Source of the DNA: a virus
Strand: one strand, 5' to 3'
Virus record (IMG/VR): IMGVR_UViG_3300028283_000002
Coordinates: 1 to 64,000 of that record
DNA length: 64,000 nt
The translations under genes and the position numbers were made by a program. Within the stretch, counting starts at the first letter, position 1; each line of letters begins with the position of its first letter. Positions 1 to 9,017 of this stretch are shown here, piece by piece. A model generated the notes under the pieces. The model saw nothing but the letters and a program-made list of their open reading frames with translations. It was not told the DNA's origin and made no database searches.

Positions 1-393
1 CCTACTTTCTTTTAGACGTAAGAACAAATATTCTCTTAATATATTCTTAGCATTAATAACCATAATCCATTCAAAATTCTTATTCCTAGCGTCAACACTT
101 GGATCTATTTGACTATAAACATCAATGGAGTGGTTCTCGTATTTAACGTCATCTAAACTTCTTAATATGTTTACTTCTGGGTGAAGCAAGTTCACGTCGT
201 AATATTGGTAATGATCGTTTTGTATATTAACCTTATCAACAACTTCCGAGTACTGAATAGATATATCGTTAACGTAAATATCGTCCTCAATATCTATGAG
301 TTTACTTCCAAAGAAACTTTTTATTTCCTTTGCTGATCTAACACCTTTTGCTGGGGTTGTTTCGTATTTTCTTATTATCAAATTACTTTTCAT
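1..393 (-). CDS. Hypothetical protein, 3' part beyond window
   Basis: An open frame of 131 codons starts with ATG at 393 and runs off the left edge without a stop, so the C terminus is missing. The product is acidic and Tyr/Asp/Asn-rich, with no signal peptide, membrane segment or motif I recognise. The start is supported by a TTAATATATA box only 5 nt upstream, the same arrangement as at several other operon heads here. It is divergent from the homing endonuclease gene at 447. Function unknown. Confidence 0.8.
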   Translation of the reverse strand, partial: MKSNLIIRKYETTPAKGVRSAKEIKSFFGSKLIDIEDDIYVNDISIQYSEVVDKVNIQNDHYQYYDVNLLHPEVNILRSLDDVKYENHSIDVYSQIDPSVDARNKNFEWIMVINAKNILREYLFLRLKESR

Positions 394-398
394 GTCTC

Positions 399-408
399 TA
401 TATATTAA
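399..408 (-). promoter_or_regulatory. Putative phage promoter box TTAATATATA
   Basis: Exact copy of the recurrent box, 5 nt upstream of the ATG at 393. If it is a -10 element, the transcript would be nearly leaderless. Confidence 0.5.
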
Positions 409-432
409 AAAATTAAACATCGAAATTAAAAA

Positions 433-442
433 TCAATATATA
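433..442 (+). promoter_or_regulatory. Putative phage promoter box (variant)
   Basis: TCAATATATA, one mismatch from the consensus, lies 4 nt before the ATG at 447 and faces away from the box at 399. Confidence 0.35.
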
Positions 443-446
443 AATT

Positions 447-1424
447 ATGAAAATTTCATTACAGGAGTTTAAAGATAGATCTGAAAAAATACATAAAGAC
501 GCTGATGGAAGACCCATTTATGATTATTCAAAGAGCGTTATAGATGGGGCACATAGTAAAGTTATAATAATTTGTAAAAGATGTGGACGGGAGTTCACAC
601 AAAGCGCGTGGCATCATTTGAATGGCTACGGATGTCGTGTGTGTAATTTAGATAATGTTAAAAAATTATTATCTTCTAACACATATGATTTTATCAAAAA
701 ATCTGAATTGGTGCATCAAAAAAAATATGACTATTCTGATGTTAATTATATTAATAGACAAATTAAAGTTACTATAAAATGTAAAAATTGCGGAACGTCA
801 TTCGAACAAACTCCATCCTCACATCTATCTGGGAGTGGTTGTCCTGTTTGTGCTAAAATTGATAGATATAAAATTAGAAAATCAACGCAGGATTTCATAA
901 ATCAAGCCGAAAATATACACCAAGATAAATTTGGAAACCCCTTATTCGATTATTCGAAATCGAACTATATAGGATCATATAAGAACATTACAATAATTTG
1001 TAAAAAGTGTGGTAGGGAATTTGTTCAAAGATCTAGTCATCATCTCAATGGTTGCGGTTGTCCTTTTTGTATAAAAAGCGACGGTGAGAAAAAATTAGAA
1101 AAATTACTATTTAATAATAAAATTAATTACATTTCTCAATATAAGTTTAAAGATTGTAAAAACATAAAACAATTACCATTTGATTTCTATTTACCAGATG
1201 AAAATATTTGTATAGAATTTGACGGTATTCAACACTTTGAGGAAAGAACTGGTATGGGAGGATACGATAGATTCGTTATTCAGAAAGTGAATGATAAAAT
1301 CAAAAATAAATACTGCTCAGATAATGGGATCACTCTTTTTAGAATAAAATATAACTCAAATTTAAATAACAAGTTTAGTGAAATTTTAGATTTTATAAAA
1401 AACAAAAAATCATATGAAATTTAA
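447..1424 (+). CDS. Homing endonuclease with zinc-ribbon repeats and EDxHD/Vsr-like nuclease domain
   Basis: Product of 325 aa. It has three repeats of about 65 residues, each with a CxxCG...H...GCxxC zinc-ribbon motif (for example ICKRCGREF...GCRVC). These are the DNA-binding repeats of many phage homing endonucleases. The C-terminal part (about residues 215-320) has PFDFYLPDENICIEFDGIQH, the Vsr/EDxHD-type endonuclease core. It overlaps the uvsW start by 11 nt, as expected for a selfish endonuclease gene lodged beside a conserved replication gene. The class is clear; the target site is unknown. Confidence 0.85.
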   Translation: MKISLQEFKDRSEKIHKDADGRPIYDYSKSVIDGAHSKVIIICKRCGREFTQSAWHHLNGYGCRVCNLDNVKKLLSSNTYDFIKKSELVHQKKYDYSDVNYINRQIKVTIKCKNCGTSFEQTPSSHLSGSGCPVCAKIDRYKIRKSTQDFINQAENIHQDKFGNPLFDYSKSNYIGSYKNITIICKKCGREFVQRSSHHLNGCGCPFCIKSDGEKKLEKLLFNNKINYISQYKFKDCKNIKQLPFDFYLPDENICIEFDGIQHFEERTGMGGYDRFVIQKVNDKIKNKYCSDNGITLFRIKYNSNLNNKFSEILDFIKNKKSYEI

Positions 1425-2976
1425 ATTAAACGAAAATAACACGAAATTAACTCTTGTAGAAGCTAATAAAGATGAATACGCACAATTGAAATTGAGTATG
1501 AGCAAGTACGTCAAAAACTATTTTTTTCAAGCTAAATATAAAATGACTAAGTGGGATGGTCGAATTAGTTATATGTCTGAGGCTGGTGTGATCAACTTCG
1601 GCCTTTGGTACGAAGCATATAAAGTATGTAAAGAATACGGATACCCATTTCAAATAGTCAACAAAGAACAATTTCCTATTGATAGAACAATAGTGAAAGA
1701 AGATGTCGAGAAATTCTGTATAGACTTCCTTAAAGACCATAAAGACGAAAAAGATCCAAATAAACCATTTACTGCCTACGATCACCAAATGGAAGCAGTG
1801 TATAAAATTCTTAAACATAAATACGGTATTATTGAAGTCGCTACATCTGGTGGTAAATCATTAATATTCTGTCTTACAGTATTCTACTATTTAAAACATA
1901 TAAATCCTAACGCTAAAATATTATTAGTTGTGCCAAGTATTGGTTTAGTTACACAGTTTTATAACGAAATTCATAATCTTAATCTTGGTTTTTACCAGGA
2001 GAATAAGAACCCTTTAGAGATAAGAATAGATGAGATCATGAGTGATAAACCAAGAAAACATTTTGGAGGTGAACCAAATATATACATTGGTGTATTCAAT
2101 AGTTTATTGAATTGGCCAGTAGAATGGTTCAGTCAATTTGATATAATATCAGTAGATGAAGGCCATTATATGAAAGCAAAGAGTTTGATTGATATTATGG
2201 AAAGAACATTCGAAACATCTAAAATTAGATTTGGTATGAGTGGTTCTTATCCAGCAGAAGGATCGGCCGAACTCTTTACTATTGAATCACTTACAGGGCC
2301 GAAACTTATAAATATTAAGGCAAAAGATTTAATGGAGAAGGGTATTATATCTAAAGTGAAGATAAAGGGGCTGATATTAAATCATAATGATAGAAGTTTT
2401 GCGGAGAACGTTTTTGCTATTAAGAGAGGCGGTAACGGTAAAAAGGCTTGGGAATTAGAAAGAAATTACGCACAGGCATCTTTACCAAGAAAGATTTTCC
2501 TAAGTAAGTTAGTTGGTAAATTTAAACAAAATTCTATTGTATTATTTCAAAATATAGCTTACGGCACTGAGTTGTACAATTATTTCAGAGATAATATACC
2601 AGGTAAAGACTTCTATTACATTGATGGAGGAACATCAAAAGATAAGAGAGAAGCCATTAGAAAAGAATTAGAGAACACAGAAGGGAATGTTAAAATTCTT
2701 GTGGGATCATTTGGCACAATGAGTACTGGTATTAACATTAAAGCTATTGTGAATCTTGTATTTGCTGATTCATTTAAGAGTGATAGAGTTGTAAGACAGA
2801 GTATTGGTAGAGCACTTAGATTACATAAGGATAAGGACAAAGCTATTATATTTGATATAGTGGATCAATTTCACCCAGACTATAAAGGGACATTGTTTCA
2901 TCATTTTCAGTCTAGGAAAAATGAAATTTATATTCCACAATCTTATCCTTACGAAGAGTTAAAATGTACTGTTTAG
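1414..2976 (+). CDS. uvsW: UvsW-like superfamily 2 helicase
   Basis: Product of 520 aa, close to T4 UvsW (about 500 aa), a DNA helicase acting on recombination intermediates, stalled forks and R-loops. Walker A is ATSGGKS (residues 143-149). A DEGH Walker B follows near 247-250, then motif III-like GMSGS, and motifs V/VI as GTMSTGINI and QSIGRALRLH. The N-terminal 100 residues match a UvsW-type accessory domain in position. The ATG overlaps the end of the homing endonuclease gene. A helicase is certain; the UvsW assignment rests on layout and size. Confidence 0.88.
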   Translation: MKFKLNENNTKLTLVEANKDEYAQLKLSMSKYVKNYFFQAKYKMTKWDGRISYMSEAGVINFGLWYEAYKVCKEYGYPFQIVNKEQFPIDRTIVKEDVEKFCIDFLKDHKDEKDPNKPFTAYDHQMEAVYKILKHKYGIIEVATSGGKSLIFCLTVFYYLKHINPNAKILLVVPSIGLVTQFYNEIHNLNLGFYQENKNPLEIRIDEIMSDKPRKHFGGEPNIYIGVFNSLLNWPVEWFSQFDIISVDEGHYMKAKSLIDIMERTFETSKIRFGMSGSYPAEGSAELFTIESLTGPKLINIKAKDLMEKGIISKVKIKGLILNHNDRSFAENVFAIKRGGNGKKAWELERNYAQASLPRKIFLSKLVGKFKQNSIVLFQNIAYGTELYNYFRDNIPGKDFYYIDGGTSKDKREAIRKELENTEGNVKILVGSFGTMSTGINIKAIVNLVFADSFKSDRVVRQSIGRALRLHKDKDKAIIFDIVDQFHPDYKGTLFHHFQSRKNEIYIPQSYPYEELKCTV

Positions 2977-3003
2977 ACCTTCTTTCCAGAATATATATGT
3001 TAC

Positions 3004-3309
3004 ATGTCTTACATATATTTAATGGAATCCATAAGAGATTACGATACAGTTTACAAGATAGGATATTCCAAAAGTCCTAATCAACGTGTTAATAACGTTC
3101 AAACAGGAAACGACGGCAACGTTAAAGTACTTTATCAATTCGCGAGTAAACACGGAAGAAAAGTTGAATCAGCTTTACATTCTTTTTATTCACATTATCA
3201 TAAAAATATGGAATGGTTCGCCCTTGATTTAAAAGCAGTTCAACAATTTTTACCAATCTGTGAAAAAACAGAAGATAACCTAGACCATTTAGAAAAGTTC
3301 AAATTTTAA
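3004..3309 (+). CDS. GIY-YIG-like T5orf172/MUG113 domain protein
   Basis: Product of 101 aa beginning MSYIYLME, with VYKIGYSKSPNQRVNNVQTG at about residues 16-35. This is the signature of the T5orf172/MUG113 branch of the GIY-YIG nuclease superfamily (YIYLM, KIG, R...N..TG), with a following helix E..LH..Y. It has the minimal size of such a domain. It may be a small nuclease or a non-catalytic DNA-binding relative. It sits 27 nt after uvsW. Confidence 0.75.
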   Translation: MSYIYLMESIRDYDTVYKIGYSKSPNQRVNNVQTGNDGNVKVLYQFASKHGRKVESALHSFYSHYHKNMEWFALDLKAVQQFLPICEKTEDNLDHLEKFKF

Positions 3310-3310
3310 T

Positions 3311-3320
3311 TTAATATATA
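3311..3320 (+). promoter_or_regulatory. Putative phage promoter box TTAATATATA
   Basis: Exact copy, 5 nt before the ATG at 3326, heading the run of tagged small genes. Confidence 0.5.
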
Positions 3321-3325
3321 GGTTT

Positions 3326-3661
3326 ATGAAGAAGATTTCTAAACTTATAGAAGAAGAATATAAATTAAATGAGATTGTTAATTCTAATGATCCTTACGGT
3401 GAAGAGGATTGGGAAGAAGATTACGATGTAATTTACGAGAGACCCGGTTTAATAGCCAAACATAGGAAAGGTGGGGGAGTTGGTGCGTGGACCTGGAATG
3501 TTAATATTCCTAATTACTGGTTGCACGTAATAGAGAAAAATCCAGAATGGGCAAACCACGCAGATAAAAAAGAATTTTATTGTGGTTTCTTGGCTGGATT
3601 CACATTAGCTGACGAGTTTTACGAAAAAATAAAAGGGTGTAGCGGTGATAAAGAAATTTAA
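3326..3661 (+). CDS. DPYGEE-tagged hypothetical protein
   Basis: Product of 111 aa with an N-terminal leader-like segment MKKISKLIEEEYKLNE. The tag DPYGEEDWEED follows at about residues 22-32, then a Trp-rich globular part. No catalytic motif was recognised. It overlaps the next gene by 17 nt. First of four consecutive genes that carry the tag near the N terminus. Confidence 0.85.
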   Translation: MKKISKLIEEEYKLNEIVNSNDPYGEEDWEEDYDVIYERPGLIAKHRKGGGVGAWTWNVNIPNYWLHVIEKNPEWANHADKKEFYCGFLAGFTLADEFYEKIKGCSGDKEI

Positions 3662-3925
3662 ATTATTCGAGTTAAATACACCAGAAGATCCTTACGGTGA
3701 GGAAGAATGGGGAAATCCAACAGGTTATTTCTATGTTTACAGACACAGAAATGACGTAGATCAACATTACGCCGAAGAATACTTTAGGACAGAAAACCCA
3801 AGAATTTACGGTAGTTATGAAGAAGCAAATAGAGCATTAGATAGAGCTTGTTTGATGATTGCGGTGAGGCAATTTTTGCTTTACTTCCTAACGGCGAAAT
3901 AAAAAGAGAAAAATTCAGAAGATGA
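3645..3925 (+). CDS. DPYGEE-tagged hypothetical protein (apparent frameshift)
   Basis: Starts with GTG (VIKKFKLFEL) inside the previous gene and carries DPYGEEEW at about residues 15-22. As given, the frame stops at 3902 with an unnatural hydrophobic tail. With one base added near 3848 the frame continues as ALFDDCGEAIFALLPNGE and ends at a TGA overlapping the next ATG (ATGA at 3922), giving about 93 aa. The coupled stop/start strongly favours the restored reading. Function unknown. Confidence 0.75.
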
Positions 3926-4418
3926 TTAAGAACTATAAATTATTTGAATTAAAAGGACACGAAGACGTTGATCCATATGGCGAGGAAGACTGGGATGTTG
4001 GTGATGACGATATTACCAGAAAGATGAGAAAAGAACTTCGTCATTATTTTAATGAGTTGTACGGTGATAAATACGACGAAAGAATTAAATTTATTGAATT
4101 TAAACCAAATGAAAATTGTTAAGCCGCTCAACCATTTTTTGTGAATCTATTTACGAAATAGTTAGTTATACAGATGAAGGAAGAAAGAATGGAACATTAG
4201 GATATATTAGTGCTAGATCCAAAATGGAAGCAAGATCGGTATATGTTCTTTGGGAAATGGTTAATAAAGTTAAACCAAGAGGAATCAGTGATATTCTTTT
4301 CACTGGTTTTTACGGGGCAGAAAATATAAGTCAAGATAAAATTGATGAGAAGATAGCCTATCACTATCAAAAATTAAGTGAACTGGAAAACATAAAAGAA
4401 ATTCTGAAAAATATGTAA
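3922..4418 (+). CDS. DPYGEE-tagged hypothetical protein (apparent frameshift)
   Basis: Starts MIKNYKLFELKGHEDVDPYGEEDW, combining the leader and the tag. The frame stops at 4122. One extra base in the A-run near 4107 joins it to the open frame that continues to 4418 (FKPNEKLLSRSTIFCES...), giving about 165 aa, close to the 162 aa of the next tagged gene. The downstream half alone has only a TTG start, so two separate genes are unlikely. Confidence 0.7.
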
Positions 4419-4437
4419 TAAAAAAATTAGTTCTACA

Positions 4438-4926
4438 ATGATAAAGAAATTTAGATTATTCGAATCAAGTCACGATGACGTTGATCCATACGGTGAAGAG
4501 ATATGGGATGATATTCAAGGATTTGAAATTAAAAAAGTTGGATTGAAAGAAGGTGGATTTTATTACTTCGCTTCATTCCACGATCAAGAGCCAGTAAATC
4601 GACCAGGTAGTATATTTCAATTTCAAGGAGTAATGGAGAATAACTATCTCCTAGCCATTGGTAAAATGTTCAACAACGGATATTCTTTTAGATTTTACCC
4701 AATGCCAGATTGGGAATGGATAGAATTAACAGAAGAAGAAAAGGAAGCGTTCTTCAATGATAAATTAGAAGTTAAAGTCTTCCATCTTTTTGCTAGAAAA
4801 GGTTTCCTTGGTAGAAGAGGTGATCCAGATGAAAACGAAGGAGAGATGAAAGATTTAAAGTTTTCTGAAATTCTTAAAATATTTAATATCACCAAAGAAG
4901 AATTCATAATGGCTAAAAATCAATAA
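4438..4926 (+). CDS. DPYGEE-tagged hypothetical protein
   Basis: Product of 162 aa. Leader MIKKFRLFESSHDD is followed at once by VDPYGEEIWDD. The rest is an alpha/beta protein with FYYFASFHDQEPVN and a Trp/Glu-rich centre, with no known domain. Its leader is almost identical to those of the two genes before it, while the bodies differ. That pattern suggests an exchangeable N-terminal sorting module on different cargoes. Confidence 0.88.
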   Translation: MIKKFRLFESSHDDVDPYGEEIWDDIQGFEIKKVGLKEGGFYYFASFHDQEPVNRPGSIFQFQGVMENNYLLAIGKMFNNGYSFRFYPMPDWEWIELTEEEKEAFFNDKLEVKVFHLFARKGFLGRRGDPDENEGEMKDLKFSEILKIFNITKEEFIMAKNQ

Positions 4927-4957
4927 TCTTTTTCCCTATTTTAGCATATATTGTTTT

Positions 4958-5302
4958 ATGGAATACAAATTAGAACCAAAACGCAAAAGCGAAGTTCAAT
5001 TTAACGGTCGTGTGGAAAGTGACGCCAATTGGGCTGTCCCATTTGTATCAAATGTTAAACAAGAATTCGACCAAAGATTCAATGAACTTAAAGAACAATA
5101 CGAACAATTAATGGATGAAGTCCATTGGAATAATATAGTCTACGGGGTTAATATTAAATTCAAACCAGTTATAGGTAAAACCTACTATTTATACAAGAAT
5201 GATAATGATTTTACTTTATCTATGATAGCTCCCTGGGAATGGAGTAAAGAGCACCTTGGCACATTTAGATTTGATCACACAGGTAAATGGGTTAAGCTAT
5301 AA
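4958..5302 (+). CDS. DUF2452-like protein
   Basis: Product of 114 aa. The C-terminal half reads FKPVIGKTYYLYKNDNDFTL followed by S.IAPWEW and a terminal GTFRFDHTGKWV. This matches my memory of DUF2452, a small family common in Bacteroidota: glycine/tyrosine strand, LY-D turn, APxEW, G.....W end. The biochemical role is unknown. It is convergent with the minus-strand gene ending at 5292 and overlaps it by 11 nt. Confidence 0.7.
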   Translation: MEYKLEPKRKSEVQFNGRVESDANWAVPFVSNVKQEFDQRFNELKEQYEQLMDEVHWNNIVYGVNIKFKPVIGKTYYLYKNDNDFTLSMIAPWEWSKEHLGTFRFDHTGKWVKL

Positions 5303-5975
5303 TTGTAATTGACGTACCACCGTCTTTTAAAGTGGCTTTAATCTCGTCATTACTCATAATATCTTTAAATATAGCGTCTTTATTCTGAACATTTTGTAAA
5401 TTCCAATCGTTACCAGCATTAGATGTTTTAAAAATATAATTCTTTCCACCCCTCTTTATTTCTATTGTCTTACTGGATAACTTATCGTAGAAATTTCTTA
5501 TATTCTCATTCACCTTATACATCTTTATTGCTTCCCATTTATTTGAACCTCTTGCTCTACTTTGAAATACAATATACTCAGGTTTTGGTTCAAGTTCGGA
5601 ATCTTCCTTTTTAAATATTAAAAAGAATTTTATATCAAGAGTCTTATCTAGAAAAGTTTCACAATCTTTTGAATATTCTATATTATTCTTTTTGAATCCT
5701 TTAGCGTCTAGTTTTTTGAGAAATTCTGGATCTTTTGAAAGAACGTCTATATCATTTATATTTTCAGAATTGAAATCAATAACGTCACCAATGAGAACTT
5801 GCTCGGCGTTGATAGATTTTAAAAGGGTTTCAGAGTCAGTAACGATGCTTTCTAATACGTTAGCATCATTAACAATTTCTTTCATTTCTAAATCTTCTTT
5901 AACAAATTTATTATACCCTTTGATTCTCATATCTGTAATTTTTTTTATCGTAGGTCTGCTGATTTTGATCTTCAT
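5292..5975 (-). CDS. Hypothetical protein
   Basis: About 227 aa from MKIKISRPTIKKITDMRIKG. An in-frame ATG also exists at 6008, but the nearer one reduces overlap with the upstream gene. The protein is Lys/Asp/Asn-rich with no membrane segment. The second half looks like a mixed alpha/beta domain with YIVFQSRARGSNKWEAIKMY. The 65-nt overlap with the gene ending at 5911 is long for this genome, so the start, or the upstream gene's end, may be wrong. Function unknown. Confidence 0.75.
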   Translation of the reverse strand: MKIKISRPTIKKITDMRIKGYNKFVKEDLEMKEIVNDANVLESIVTDSETLLKSINAEQVLIGDVIDFNSENINDIDVLSKDPEFLKKLDAKGFKKNNIEYSKDCETFLDKTLDIKFFLIFKKEDSELEPKPEYIVFQSRARGSNKWEAIKMYKVNENIRNFYDKLSSKTIEIKRGGKNYIFKTSNAGNDWNLQNVQNKDAIFKDIMSNDEIKATLKDGGTSITIIA

Positions 5976-7125
5976 CAAATTTCTCTCTTTCAAATATCTG
6001 AATATCAATCTTTCGAGCTAAAGTTAGTAGAATTTGAGATTCTTTGTAATGTTTAATTACAATACTATTATCTTCGGGTGGTACGGTAGTGTCTGCTGTT
6101 ATTTTATTTCTATGAAAATATATAATCATTTCCCATTTATCTGCTGGTCTTTTAACGTCTATTCTTAAATAAGATTTTGGTGGTTGATTGAGTTTGATTT
6201 CGGTTCTGAACCATTCTTCATTTTTTGGATGAGGTCTGTACCAAGTTAGTTTATTTTCTTTAGTTTCTTTGTAGATTTTCATCTTCAATTGGACTTCTGA
6301 TTTTTCTTTACCTTTTTCGTCTTCTTCTGTTGTTGTAGAAGTGGATGCTGGCATATCGTCATTTAACATTTTCAATCTCTCGTACTGTTCTTCTGATATG
6401 AAATCACTTTCTGGACAAACGTCACCTTCAATTTTCATAAGTCCTGTAAGAGGATTGTAGAATTCTATTTTATATGGTGTGTCTTTCTTTAATCTTCTAA
6501 TTCTATCTCCAACGTAATAAACGGTATCACCAGATTTAAATTTCTTAACAAATGAATCGTAATTACTAACAGTTGGTTTATTTGAAGCAGATCTAGACAC
6601 AGTGCCAGATTTTTTCTTTTCTTTATATTCTTCCTCTGATATAAAATCTCTATTAATCACACTAACTGGTATTTGACCCCATTCATTATTAGCAAAAATA
6701 TCAAATACGTCTGTGTTTCTATTTGCCCATAACCTGAAAGCGTGGTCGTGATCAAATTGATCGTCGTCACCGTTATAATAAACTACGTCACCATTTCTAA
6801 AATCATTCTTCTTTATTGGTGTTGCTATGCCAGATTCTTTCCAAAATTCTTTTCTTTTTCCTTCTTTATATTCAATTTCAGAAATAAAATCATCTACCGA
6901 AAAATACGGAGCTCTACCGTCTGGTAATCTAATAGAAAGACCGTAATATGATTCAGATTTTGGGCGACACTCAACAACTTTATAAGGAGTATCGTGTTTT
7001 ACCGTCGCTACTGGACCTGCTCCTTTTCCACCACCAGTTACACCAGTATAATATATAGTATCACCACGTTTAAATTTTGATTTATAAAGTGGAGTTTTAT
7101 TAGGTCTATTAGCTACAGTGGTCAT
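5911..7125 (-). CDS. Three-repeat SH3-like domain protein
   Basis: Product of 404 aa. Three repeats of about 60-75 residues start with F(K/R)xGDxxYYxG (KFKRGDTIYYTG near 18, DFRNGDVVYYNG near 106, KFKSGDTVYYVG near 192). Each ends with DFISEExYKE, with DTPYK in the middle of two. Short beta strands and glycines suggest SH3-like barrels used for binding. The last 140 residues form a separate domain with many Lys and Trp residues. It overlaps the upstream gene by 4 nt. No enzyme motif is visible. Confidence 0.85.
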   Translation of the reverse strand: MTTVANRPNKTPLYKSKFKRGDTIYYTGVTGGGKGAGPVATVKHDTPYKVVECRPKSESYYGLSIRLPDGRAPYFSVDDFISEIEYKEGKRKEFWKESGIATPIKKNDFRNGDVVYYNGDDDQFDHDHAFRLWANRNTDVFDIFANNEWGQIPVSVINRDFISEEEYKEKKKSGTVSRSASNKPTVSNYDSFVKKFKSGDTVYYVGDRIRRLKKDTPYKIEFYNPLTGLMKIEGDVCPESDFISEEQYERLKMLNDDMPASTSTTTEEDEKGKEKSEVQLKMKIYKETKENKLTWYRPHPKNEEWFRTEIKLNQPPKSYLRIDVKRPADKWEMIIYFHRNKITADTTVPPEDNSIVIKHYKESQILLTLARKIDIQIFEREKFDEDQNQQTYDKKNYRYENQRV

Positions 7126-7529
7126 TTCTTATCTGATTTTTTTCGTAGATCTGGTAATACTATTTCAAGTAGATTAGATAACTTTAATTGTCCTATCGAT
7201 ATTCTTCTACAAAATATTTCTTTTTTACCGTTTTTACTCATGTAAATATCCAAAGTGATCACATTTGAAAACATATCCTGAAACTCGTAACCAAACATTT
7301 CGTTCTCACCGTATTCATCTTCCATTAGTTGATCAGATATTTTAAAGATAGTATCTATTTTAGTTTCACCGTAATTTTTAGTTACTTTTGTATATATCAT
7401 GTCGTCTTCACCGTACCATTCAAGTTTGTTTTTCTTGGTGTCTTCCATTAAAAGATCAATAATATCACTATCAGATTTTTTAAATCTGATATCTGGACCA
7501 TTTTTAATTAATTCGGCAATTCTGGGCAT
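7122..7529 (-). CDS. Hypothetical protein
   Basis: Product of 135 aa starting MPRIAELIKNGPDIRFKKSD. Acidic, soluble, with the pattern KLEWYGEDDMIYTKV, resembling TWYRPHPKNEEWFRTE in the downstream gene (5911-7125). The two may share a domain. A TTAATATATA box lies 23 nt upstream. Function unknown. Confidence 0.82.
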   Translation of the reverse strand: MPRIAELIKNGPDIRFKKSDSDIIDLLMEDTKKNKLEWYGEDDMIYTKVTKNYGETKIDTIFKISDQLMEDEYGENEMFGYEFQDMFSNVITLDIYMSKNGKKEIFCRRISIGQLKLSNLLEIVLPDLRKKSDKK

Positions 7530-7552
7530 GAAATTTCAATTTAGTTTAAGAC

Positions 7553-7562
7553 TATATATTAA
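7553..7562 (-). promoter_or_regulatory. Putative phage promoter box TTAATATATA
   Basis: Exact copy in the gap between 7529 and 7565, 23 nt upstream of the ATG at 7529, heading the three-gene run to 5292. Confidence 0.5.
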
Positions 7563-7564
7563 AA

Positions 7565-8359
7565 CTAAATTTCAATAAAATTTATAGGAATCTCCTGATG
7601 GCAGGAAATGTTTTCAAATCCTTCAAACGGAGTTAAATCTATTTTTTTACCTGATAAAAATTGTTCATTTAAGTACTCAGCAGTTACGTTACCGTGAACG
7701 TTCTCGTTCCAATCCTGAACTTTATTCACGGGGTTATTTACTATTATAGATTTATCGTAACAAATAAGTTTTGGATGATATAAAGGATTCATAGCCATTT
7801 GAGACTCTAAAGAATTTGGACCGTCATATCTTATATTTAAAAGATAATAATAAATATCTCTACTCCTAAAGAAATGTCCATCTAAAGACATAGGATAACC
7901 GTAATCCCCAGTTTGACCTTTCCATAAAAAAACATTATTCTCATTAAATTGTGGGGGAATTTGTTTTAAGTTGGCTGCGTAACAATAAGTTAATCTCGGG
8001 TGAAGTCTTAAAGATAAAGCTAAGACGTCACCGTGAGTATCAAAGAATTTAAATTTATCGTCGTTAATGGAGAAAGGTTCTTTGAATACAATATCATCAA
8101 CAAAAAAAACAGTATATTTTTCTTTCTTATCGAAAATATTTATAAGGCAATTTTGAAATCCTATTTCGTTCTGCCATATAATATTCTTATCTGGATGAAT
8201 CTCTTTTAGTTTTTCGTAACCTTTTTCGAATTCGAAACCAACTCCTTTATATAATATTTTGATTTGGTGTTGTTCGAACTCCTTAAAATACTTTTTCATA
8301 GAACGAATAAAGAGTTCTAATTGGCAGGCTCTATTCTTACTGAAAACTATAATATTCAT
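7565..8359 (-). CDS. Putative GT-A-type glycosyltransferase
   Basis: Product of 264 aa. It opens with MNIIVFSKNRACQLELFIRS, the nucleotide-binding strand and helix typical of family 2-like glycosyltransferases. TVFFVDDIVF at about residues 83-92 is a DxD-like metal/nucleotide-sugar motif. It could glycosylate DNA, a virion protein or the host surface; the sequence does not decide. A small membrane-protein cluster lies upstream. Confidence 0.7.
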   Translation of the reverse strand: MNIIVFSKNRACQLELFIRSMKKYFKEFEQHQIKILYKGVGFEFEKGYEKLKEIHPDKNIIWQNEIGFQNCLINIFDKKEKYTVFFVDDIVFKEPFSINDDKFKFFDTHGDVLALSLRLHPRLTYCYAANLKQIPPQFNENNVFLWKGQTGDYGYPMSLDGHFFRSRDIYYYLLNIRYDGPNSLESQMAMNPLYHPKLICYDKSIIVNNPVNKVQDWNENVHGNVTAEYLNEQFLSGKKIDLTPFEGFENISCHQEIPINFIEI

Positions 8360-8410
8360 GTGTATGATTTTTTGAATTATATCACACTAAATTGTATAAG
8401 TTTATCGCTA

Positions 8411-8752
8411 TCAAGAAAAAGGTAAAGCTCCACCCATAAGATGGTACAATAACCAAGAGCCGTATGTTATAATAGCTAAAGCGTTAATTCCACCCCAGGC
8501 CATTGTGCTGAAATCTGGAACGAAATCGTCGTTTCCACTCCATAAAGTGTATTGCCAAAATGAAGGACCTTCTTTTATAGTTGGGTAACCGTAATTATAT
8601 TTCGGTCTTTTAATAAACCATATAATTCCTCTAACACTAAATATACCAAAGCATACTAGATTGATTACAATTAACATGGCTAGATAAGCCAATGGATCAG
8701 ACGGACTCGATCCCGAGTCCACCATAATCGGTAATAACATTTGTCCTAACAT
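8411..8752 (-). CDS. Small membrane protein, two predicted TM segments
   Basis: Product of 113 aa with a hydrophobic segment at about 22-46 (LAYLAMLIVINLVCFGIFSV) and another at about 87-107. A Trp/Tyr/Pro-rich loop lies between them. No family recognised. It is followed by the glycosyltransferase gene. Confidence 0.8.
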   Translation of the reverse strand: MLGQMLLPIMVDSGSSPSDPLAYLAMLIVINLVCFGIFSVRGIIWFIKRPKYNYGYPTIKEGPSFWQYTLWSGNDDFVPDFSTMAWGGINALAIITYGSWLLYHLMGGALPFS

Positions 8753-8753
8753 A

Positions 8754-9011
8754 TTAATTTGCGTTTTCTATTATCAATTTACCTGTTTCTCTCTCGGGTA
8801 CAAACCTCAAATGTTTAACATCAAAATATTTATCAAGATAAGTGAGTACAACATTAAGTTCGTTAGTATCAGCAAACATTATCTGTACGTAATCCTGCAT
8901 CTTAAAATACACAGTTATATAACCACCACCAGCCTTTTGACTGTAAAAAGTTGGAACGTAACGATGAATATTGTCAGGATCTATCCTATGATTATTAATA
9001 TTTATCATCAT
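8754..9011 (-). CDS. Hypothetical protein
   Basis: Product of 85 aa (or 84 if the second Met is used), predicted alpha/beta with YITVYFKMQDYVQIMF. It has no motif. It lies 1 nt upstream of the membrane protein gene, as part of one operon. Confidence 0.75.
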   Translation of the reverse strand: MMININNHRIDPDNIHRYVPTFYSQKAGGGYITVYFKMQDYVQIMFADTNELNVVLTYLDKYFDVKHLRFVPERETGKLIIENAN

Positions 9012-9017
9012 ATTTAA

